Assembly (NCBI GenBank): GCA_000827325.1
Contig: KN832873.1
Coordinates: forward strand, 1,192,245 to 1,256,244
Direction: 5' to 3'
DNA length: 64,000 bases
From: Oidiodendron maius Zn
Taxonomy: Eukaryota; Ascomycota; Leotiomycetes; Myxotrichaceae
In this document: one piece after another, positions 56,967-64,000 of the stretch
How the letters are laid out: every line of letters begins with the position of its first letter
Numbering within the stretch: position 1 is the first letter of the stretch
The notes under the pieces: generated by a model
Database searches by the model: none
What the model was told of the DNA's origin: nothing
The model's input: the letters and a program-made list of their open reading frames with translations, nothing else
Position numbers and translations under genes: made by a program

Positions 56967-58162
56967 TATGCTGCCAACGACAAACGTCGGCTCTCTACCA
57001 GTCAGCAGAAGGAAGAATGAGCATTTAAGAAGCAAAATTGTTTGTGGCTCAAAGGATTGGCTTAGACAAAATAGAACAGGCTGGCCCTGTGGAAGGAGAT
57101 AAACCAATGGAACTGATATCAGGGCTACTTTTCTCGGTTGAACGTCTATGGTGGATTTCGGGCTCAATATCCATTGTGCACTGCGCCGACTCTTCAGGTG
57201 GCAGAAATTACCCCTGTCAATAATACCAAAGAGGTAGCCTTGGAGATAAATTAAAGAAAGGTTGTCGAAGTCCCTTCCACTCTAATCTTTCACGACGCTT
57301 TTAAATGGGATCCTTCGCACTCCTCGCTTTTCTGCTCATGGTTGCACAATCGAACAGCACCACCAAACACTTTCAATGACCATCATACGTCTGGTTTTAT
57401 CTGAATTATATTTCTCAGCACCAACCGCCCAACCTTGCAAGTACGAAGAAAGAAAGAAAACCTCGTCCCTGGCACCCACGGCTTTACTCTCTCTATTCGA
57501 CTTGCTGCTTCCTATCCGCACCTAGCGTGGAATATGAGGCTAAGATGGGCACGACAAACATTGCTTCATGCGACACATTTCTTTTCCACTCTCTATTCCC
57601 CGTTTACTCTGTTGTTCTGTTATGCTTTCCATGGGCGGTCAATGAGCCAAGGCAAACCGGGCCCGTCTGGCTTGCCGAGTACGAAAACTACCCTATTATT
57701 CCCTTTTCCATCTTCGAGTCGGCTTGTTTTTACAGTACCAGTCTTGCCTGTCAGCTCAGCAAGAACATCGGGATGGGATATTTTCTAAGCGAGTCTATCC
57801 GTTGCCATTTACCCTTAAGGAGACTCGAGGCTAATGAAGGGCTCAAACCGTTGCCTGCGAACAGCTTACACTGTCTTGTACATTAATTTCTTTCACCAGA
57901 AGAAAATAAATGTTCTCGAACACCAAATTACATCTCGAATTTCGGTGGCTATAAATTTGAAAGCTTTTGGACGAGCTATTTTATTACGCTGCCTTTGTCA
58001 ACAGCAGTACGATTATATGAATAGGTAAATTTGCCTAAAATAAACATAGACTTATTTACCCACACAAATCATGCAGATGCCCAGAACTTAATCTCCAATC
58101 CCAAACAGCCATTCTGCCATAGTTGCCCAACGCCACATCGTACAAGGATTATCGAACAAATC
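56967..58162. other. decayed intergenic DNA, right part
   Basis: 1.2 kb. Two frames deserve mention but are not called genes. The first is 57307-57381 (+), 24 codons, with a hydrophobic secretory-signal-like start MGSFALLAFLLMVAQS. The second is 57527-57886 (+), 119 codons from a GTG with an internal ATG, reading like protein in part (GPVWLAEYENYPIIPFSIFE) but matching nothing I know. They are in different phases, and I found no convincing splice that joins them. Confidence 0.4.
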
Positions 58163-60771
58163 CTACCAGAGCTCACATACAGGCTCTTTGACAGGACAGT
58201 TGAAACTCTCTCTGAAATCCCTCGAGTTAGCCATCGTTCCAAGAATGCGAGCCCACACAGGGGAATGTGGATCGGTGTAGATGCGGCTGATAGCTGCCTC
58301 TTTGCGGCTCTTGCCGCACCACCAGTTGCCATAACTGACAAAGAAGAGTTGCTCTTGCGTGAAATAGTCCAGACCCGGAAGATCCTCGTTCGGGGTCTCT
58401 GCACGACGCTTCTTCCAGGCGGCGAACGCGGCAGAGACACCGCCCGCATCGGCAATGTTCTCGCCTAGAGTGAGTTTCCCATTGACGTGGATAGGATTCC
58501 CGTCCGCTCCAGGGATGGTAAAGTTGTGATACTGATCAACGAAGCAGTCGGCTCGCTCCATAAACCCGGCTACGGTGCTGTTTGTCCACCAGTCCGTGTA
58601 GTTTCCGTTCTGGTCATAATGGCGACCCGTGGAGTCAAAGGCATGCGAGAGTTCATGGCCCGATACAGAGCCGAATGCTCCGTAGCTAATATACTGTGGC
58701 AACTGAACGTCGAAAACCGGGAATTGCATGATACCAGCAGGGAAGACAATCTCATTGCCGGGGGGGTTATAATAAGCGTTCACCGTTGGGACGGTCATGT
58801 CCCATCGGTCTCGGTCAACAGGCCTGCCTAGAGCGGCCCATTCTCTGGAGAAGTCAAAGCTATTAATCGCGAGATGATTGTCGAAAAAGGAGGATGTGAT
58901 GTCTAGCGCGCCATAGTAGTCCCTGAGGCTCGGTGGATCCATGATATTGGGGCTCTGGACCCAGTTAGTCCTGGCGACAAAACGACTTTTGATCGATCAT
59001 ACCTTGGTCGGGTAACCAATCTTTTGTACAATCTTATGGACCTTCTCAATTGCAAGATCCACAACATTCTCATCCATCCAACTAGTTATCTTCAACTTTT
59101 CAATAAACATCTCCTTAATGTCCGACACGATCTGATCCCCAAGGTTCTTTGCTTTCTCCGAGAAAGCCTTCTCAACAAAGAAGCGACTGAGGATGAAGCC
59201 AACTCCACCATCCACATGATTTACACAGGTTCTCCATCGCTCGGGACGTGAATCAGGGTCCTTCAGATTGTCAGCCAGATAGCAATTAAGATGTCGGCAA
59301 ATATTTACCTTTCCTTGAATTTGATTCTTGAATCTTAAGTAAGGGATCAGTTCATCAGCCTCCACAGCTGATGAGTATGCTTGTATGATCTTCCACATGA
59401 AATATGTCTGCAGCACCTCCTTGGGCGTACTAGAGATTATAGTGGATAGTGCTTTCATGTACGCAGGCGCCATCATAATTAATCCGTTAACTTTGACATC
59501 CGGGGGAGCAAATCTATGGATGGTAGTGGCGAGATGAATTTGCGGGGTCAATAGATCAGCGTCTTCGAGGGACATCGGGTTGTAGTATTTCTGGACATCG
59601 AGTTACGTTAGGGCTTTTCAGTATATGATGCAAGCGACTCACGTTAACATCATCTCTATCTTCGGCATCTGGAGATGCGTCTGCCAATTTCTTCTCAAAC
59701 CCAACAACTTCATGCGCAAGATCTTTGATTTGATCGAAATCTACCCACTTCGCAAAGGCTTTCGAATTTCCAGCACTTGATGCAGGATGTACAGCTTCCA
59801 GAACCTGGGCAAGGGAGGTCTCATAACTCTGTACCACATTGTCATCTTTGTAGTAATCCTTCGCTGGTAATCCGATTGGGTTTGGTGAGGCTACCTGTAC
59901 GACAACAACATCGGGATCCTTATCATCTGCGCCAGTGCCAAAAGCAATCAACGCAGAAACGCCCAATCGAGCGAGAAGATCTATAGCTCCAGCAATATCC
60001 TGCTCATCAGGAGAGGATGATTGCGAAACTGGAAAAGCTGTTACAATGGAATGCAGTATCTTCATCAGTGGCTTTATTCCTTCTTTTTTGATGGCATCTT
60101 CATTCATGCAGGCATCGTAGGCAGACTTCAGCTTGTTGAAATTGTTGCGGTCTACGGATGATAAGGATTTGACTAGCTGTGCGGGCGAGAAGGATGAATG
60201 CTGCCATGAATGTTAGTGGGCACTTCAACATGAGATATTTTCACCCGGTACCAACCTTTGAGTCATCCGGATATGGCTCCTCTAAAATGTGTCTGAGCAG
60301 CGTCTGGGACTCTTCCGCCATTATTGTACCGGTGAAGGCATCTCCTTGGTCCGGTCGAAGATCGTGGCGCTCATCCCATCCACCACAAGTCAATTGCCTG
60401 AAATCGGTGCATGGATCAATATCCTTGTAGTTGCGATCGAGGTTGTAGAGGATCTCGGAGGAGGCATGAATACACGACGGGGTCAGACAGGTCTTGGCCG
60501 CTGGCTTTGCTTCTTGGCTCTCTATAATATCAACTTTAGTATATCTCTGCAACAGCTCTTGGCTACACGCACGCTTCACGAAGCCAACGAGGATAGCGAT
60601 TACGGCTATGAATAGCAGGCCGACGAAAATGAGCACCGCATGGCGAGCAAACCATGCTGCGGTCTTCTTTGCACGAGATTCAGAAGGAGGGGTTTCTTCC
60701 TGCTCTCTTGGAAGAAGTGGAGCTCGCTCCGGGTCGATCTGGTCCGGCCCCCTCGAAGGCTGGTCTGCCAT
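58163..60771 (-). CDS. M13-family (neprilysin-type) membrane metallopeptidase, 817 aa
   Basis: Four exons on the minus strand: 60771-60256, 60200-59643, 59590-59003 and 58954-58163, with introns of 55, 52 and 48 bp. Start at the ATG at 60771 (MADQPSRGPDQ); the frame reaches 60783 only from a TTG. A type II topology is likely: cytosolic Pro-rich start, one membrane helix at about 46-65 (VLIFVGLLFIAVIAILVGFV), then the ectodomain, opening with the M13 signature DPCTDFRQLTCGGW. The zinc site is HELSH (654-658) within VSGHELSHAFDSTG, and the third ligand is E719 in GENIADAGG, where D723 is also conserved. NAYYNP precedes it, and the chain ends CELW, the C-x-x-W family ending. Such enzymes trim peptides outside the cell or in the secretory path. 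All catalytic residues are present; length is slightly above the usual 700-780 because of the N-terminal extension. Confidence 0.92.
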
Positions 60772-62657
60772 GTTGTCGTTCAATTAAGCGGGTACGTCTG
60801 CGTCGAAGCTACTGGTTGTGTAGCAACCTTACACAGACTGCAGGGTAGAGTGTGGGTGCTGAAGCAGCTTCAGAGCAGTATCAGACGTTCAATGTCACCT
60901 TCAACAGCGTCTAGCTCGATGGTGTATTCAATGCAGCCTGTAAGATGCTTCAGGCAGAGGAGAGAAGCGCGGCTGGCGGGGGATTGAAGCTGGAGCTCTC
61001 ACCTACCAGACCCACCAACCACCAAACCGTGCCTTGTAATGACTAAGCATCCGGGGAGAGCCACCAGACTGGGGAATTCAGGAGTCAAATATGGCAGCCT
61101 GGAACGTAAGGCAGCCAAAATTGTGCTCCCCACGCTTCATCTAACCCTAGTTGCATACCTGGCACCTCCTTTGCTCTTCTTGGGAATGCTTCTCCTGTGA
61201 GGCTTGCATGTGGAGCAAGTTGACAGAGGGGTTGTGTAACCGCAGAGCCAACCAGCATATCGTAGTGAGCGCCACACATAATATAGGGCCGGAGTAGCGG
61301 ATGAGGAGCCTAAGATACACAAGGAACCACAATATTTACAACGAGTGTATACATCTTCCAAAATGCTCTTCTGTTGTTTGCAATAGCAGTATCTCCATAC
61401 CGCGTATATTAAGTAGCGCCATACAGGAGGAACTAGTGGTAGCCTCTGCCGCGGAACCGAGAGGTATATCACAACAGGGGTATCAGGAATAGCAGGTCCA
61501 CTCAGTGAACTCATTGCCTACTTTGTCAGGTACCTGAATACGGCGGCCCTCACAATAACTACTTATTGACGGCCAGAATGATGTCATGTCGAAGGCACAG
61601 CGAGGGAGGAGGCACGGGCAACCAAGCACGGCTGCCGGCGTCTTTCCCCGGTTGCAACAAAAGTGGCTATCTGACAACAAGTATCTCCGGGCACATTGGG
61701 GGTATAGAGAGGCCGTGCTGTCCTTCAGCCTGTGATAGGGCACACGTGAGGGTAGCTGTAGAACGAGCAGTGTTATGCAGTGTTTCGTTGAAGCCAATAA
61801 TGGACCCCGGCTGGAGCGCAAAAAGGACCACGGCAGGCGGTAAGCAGGAAATATCGCGCAAGCCCGCCACGTACGTCATGAGCACTCCAGGGTCTTCACG
61901 GCTTCCTAAAAGCTTGCACGACTCCTGCGAAATGATCATGTTATTGCACGGCCTAGGAGGATGCTTGCATAAGGACGTGCCTTTGCTGCACAAACTGCGC
62001 AGTCCACAACCCGACGCCAGTATGGTCCATCTGCTGTTGGAGCGTGAGGTTTAGGAGAGTGTGGGAGAGTGTCTCGAGGCCAATACGTAGAACCGTGAGG
62101 AAGCATTGCTAGCGGAAAATGACCACACTCTGCCATTTTTCTCGGTGCAAGTATAGATGGGTGATGTCCAGCCGTGTTCCTGGGCCTGTCTCCATTATCC
62201 ACTTTAAAAGGAGGCCGGTCCCGCCCCTTATTTTGTAGATATTCCAACAGACCTGGAACCGATTCTGCGTAGCGAGGCAGACGCATCTCCTCATCCTCTC
62301 AGGTCAGGCTGTCCCGTCGCCGGTATCTGTCTGCTCAATTCGGTCTTCTGCTCCTGTGCTCGCGCGCTCGGGAATCTCGATTCGATGACCGCCACTGCGA
62401 TCTCCGACGCTCCTGTCACAATTCACTCTTCACTGTCGCTTAGCGCGCAGGCGCGAACCGACGTCATTTTCGGCACAGAACGAGACGTGCACCTCATCTC
62501 ACCACAATCCCCGATTGATAGCATCGTCTTAGATGAGGCGCCAGGAAGCTGGTATTCCACCTGCTACCCACCTGCCACCGCAACTCCCGCCAACCTGGCA
62601 TCGTTACGGCCCCCAGTATCGCCTTAGACGATAGGAGGGCCACCCTGGGAAGGCGGT
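60772..62657. other. intergenic region upstream of the right-edge gene
   Basis: 1.9 kb. 60772-61000 is the promoter side of the M13 gene. 61000-62380 holds no supported gene. An ATG at 62385 opens an 80-codon frame (MTATAISDAPVTIHSS and on) that may be the first exon of the right-edge gene, because the main frame is closed by a TAG just before 62630 and a CTTAG acceptor lies there. I found no donor that joins them without a stop. Confidence 0.45.
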
Positions 62658-64000
62658 ATGCCCAATCCAAAATCGCCTCTTGACAAACCCTCCTCACAGT
62701 CTCGGCGGCCAGCAGGCCCACGCAAGTCCAGCAGCGACAAGTCGGTCAGCCAGGGTTCATCGACATCAAGCAGGCGGGGGGCAAAGGCTGGCCAATCCTC
62801 TCAGGGCAAGATAAAGGACGCGGTATCAGATCCCCCAGCGGTTGCAAAGATCGATGCGAAGAGGGGTTCAAATTCCACCTTTGTGGATAGTCGACAAGAC
62901 CAAGGCTCAGACGTACACGCCCAGGAGAGCCAGACGCCCAGCATGGTCCACCGGCGCGCAGATGTGGAGAACGAGTCGACTCCTACGCAACCCACTGAGA
63001 GCTCAGAGCGCGTCGCCGCGAAGGAACCCGGGAAAGGACATGTGCCGCAAAATGTTTCGCCAGAAGAAGTGGAGAGGCTACACGCAGCGGTTGATGCGCA
63101 ATTACAGTTGAATCAATACAGGGAGAAATTGGCCATGCGGCTAGGAGGAAACGAATCGCGCAGTGTTGGGCCAGTCGCAACAAGCGGAAAAACTCGTGTA
63201 TCTCCCATACATGAGGAGACTGTATCGCCGTCTCTGAACGCAGCCTTTGCCAGTCCGGCATCGTCGAATACAGACAAAACGCCAGCAAATATGTTTCAAG
63301 GGGGTTCAACATCCGCTGCTCTCCCTTTGAGGACGCCATCTTATCCATTTCCGCCTATGCGAACCCCCGGGCAACTGCCTTCCAGCGTACATCGCCAATT
63401 CACAGGACTGTCTCCGACTGCCCTTCCAAACATTTTTCCTGGTGGCCAATGGGAAGGGGTTACGCACGATCAAGTGCTGTCTGGATCAATTACTCCCGCT
63501 TCTACGCTGAACTTCCAACCTGGTGATACGCAAAAACCTCTAGACCCGAATTTTCCAACGCCAAACCTGTACGACCTGAGTCTTATGCTTGCTGCTGAGC
63601 CAGGGTTGGATGCTTGGTGGACAACCGTCGTTCACATAATGCGAGATCTGTACAAGGCTGATCGGGTAACGCTTTCCGTACCAGCAGACTCCACCGATGT
63701 CGAAAATGTGCCTTGGGGCCAGAAAGCTACCTTTAACATTATCGAAGAAGATGCACTGAGCCTAGCTTGCCTGCCCCGAGATAGCAGCTTGGTGCCAAGT
63801 AGCGTCGATGCGAATGAGACCTTGAATCCAGAAGACATGAACGCTGATGAACGTCCACAACCATCAACGCTCAGGCTGCGTCGACCTGATCTCGTAAGTC
63901 GGCACTCTTTCACGACGTACGAAGAAACAAAGCAAGGCACAGCCTCCTTTGATGATAGTCGACCTGCCGAACTTTCAGGCCGTGCGCCACCTCTTCTTAG
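62658..64000 (+). CDS. N-terminal part of a large protein, possibly a GAF-type sensor kinase (runs off the window)
   Basis: The frame is open from 62658 to the last base with no stop: 447 codons plus 2 bases. The ATG at 62658 gives MPNPKSPLDKPSSQSRRPAG; an upstream exon is possible since the frame stays open back to about 62629. Residues 1-290 are Ser/Pro-rich and disordered, with one helical segment (SPEEVERLHAAVDAQLQLNQ, then YREKLAMRLGG). From about 305 it becomes protein-like: LYDLSLMLAAEPGLDAWWTT, then VVHIMRDLYKADRVTLSVPA, DSTDVENVPWGQKATFNI. A lone small domain with A-D-R-V-T-L strands after a helix is how GAF domains of fungal sensor kinases begin, so a signalling protein such as a hybrid histidine kinase is a reasonable guess. 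No catalytic motif is inside the window, so this is only a guess. It stops at the window edge, not at a real end. Confidence 0.6.
   Translation, partial: MPNPKSPLDKPSSQSRRPAGPRKSSSDKSVSQGSSTSSRRGAKAGQSSQGKIKDAVSDPPAVAKIDAKRGSNSTFVDSRQDQGSDVHAQESQTPSMVHRRADVENESTPTQPTESSERVAAKEPGKGHVPQNVSPEEVERLHAAVDAQLQLNQYREKLAMRLGGNESRSVGPVATSGKTRVSPIHEETVSPSLNAAFASPASSNTDKTPANMFQGGSTSAALPLRTPSYPFPPMRTPGQLPSSVHRQFTGLSPTALPNIFPGGQWEGVTHDQVLSGSITPASTLNFQPGDTQKPLDPNFPTPNLYDLSLMLAAEPGLDAWWTTVVHIMRDLYKADRVTLSVPADSTDVENVPWGQKATFNIIEEDALSLACLPRDSSLVPSSVDANETLNPEDMNADERPQPSTLRLRRPDLVSRHSFTTYEETKQGTASFDDSRPAELSGRAPPLL

Overview
This window is nuclear DNA of a filamentous ascomycete (Pezizomycotina). The genes carry short GT-AG introns of about 44-80 bp with CTAAC/CTGAC-type branch sites. 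Gene content is typical of that group: UDP-galactopyranose mutase, a hybrid histidine kinase with a kinase-like N-terminus, a GEN1-type nuclease, a DIL/ankyrin protein, TBC and M13 proteins. I cannot place it to a class with confidence. I rebuilt exon structures by eye from splice signals, reading frame and known family sequences.

Layout. 0.8-5.2 kb holds a conserved fungal protein of unknown function and a BTB-domain protein, both on the plus strand. 5.2-10.4 kb holds a divergent pair, the GEN1/Yen1-type junction resolvase (minus) and the dynactin actin-related protein Arp10 (plus). 10.8-12.3 kb is mitochondrial seryl-tRNA synthetase. 12.5-18.1 kb is an intronless 1848-residue coiled-coil protein containing three separate families of internal repeats. 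18.9-19.6 kb is ribosomal protein eL27, with a 7-nt first and an 8-nt last coding exon. 20.7-25.8 kb is a divergent pair: a triose-phosphate-type sugar transporter, very probably the UDP-galactofuranose transporter GlfB, and UDP-galactopyranose mutase GlfA. Together they are a galactofuranose two-gene cluster. 26.7-34.2 kb is a roughly 2400-residue hybrid histidine kinase whose N-terminal kinase-like domain lacks the usual catalytic residues.

34.2-45.9 kb is gene-poor. The only gene I can support there is a Pro/Gln-rich protein on the minus strand with a GC-AG intron (38.0-39.6 kb). Near 44.5-44.8 kb lies a fossil of the C-terminal end of a Na,K-ATPase-like P-type ATPase. 45.9-54.9 kb is gene-rich again: a TBC Rab-GAP with an in-frame 51-bp intron, a DIL/ankyrin protein, allantoicase (purine catabolism) and a cytochrome b561-type membrane protein. 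54.9-58.2 kb holds decayed sequence, including a fossil resembling the 2EXR family. 58.2-60.8 kb is an M13 (neprilysin-type) membrane metallopeptidase. The window ends inside an open frame that starts near 62.66 kb and runs off the right edge.

The clearest functional unit is the glfB-glfA pair: the mutase makes UDP-Galf in the cytosol and the transporter carries it into the Golgi. The most unusual items are the layered repeats of the 1848-residue protein, the kinase-dead front end of the histidine kinase, the very small start exons in three genes, and the ATPase tail fossil. I saw no tRNA, rRNA, complete transposon or virus-derived element.
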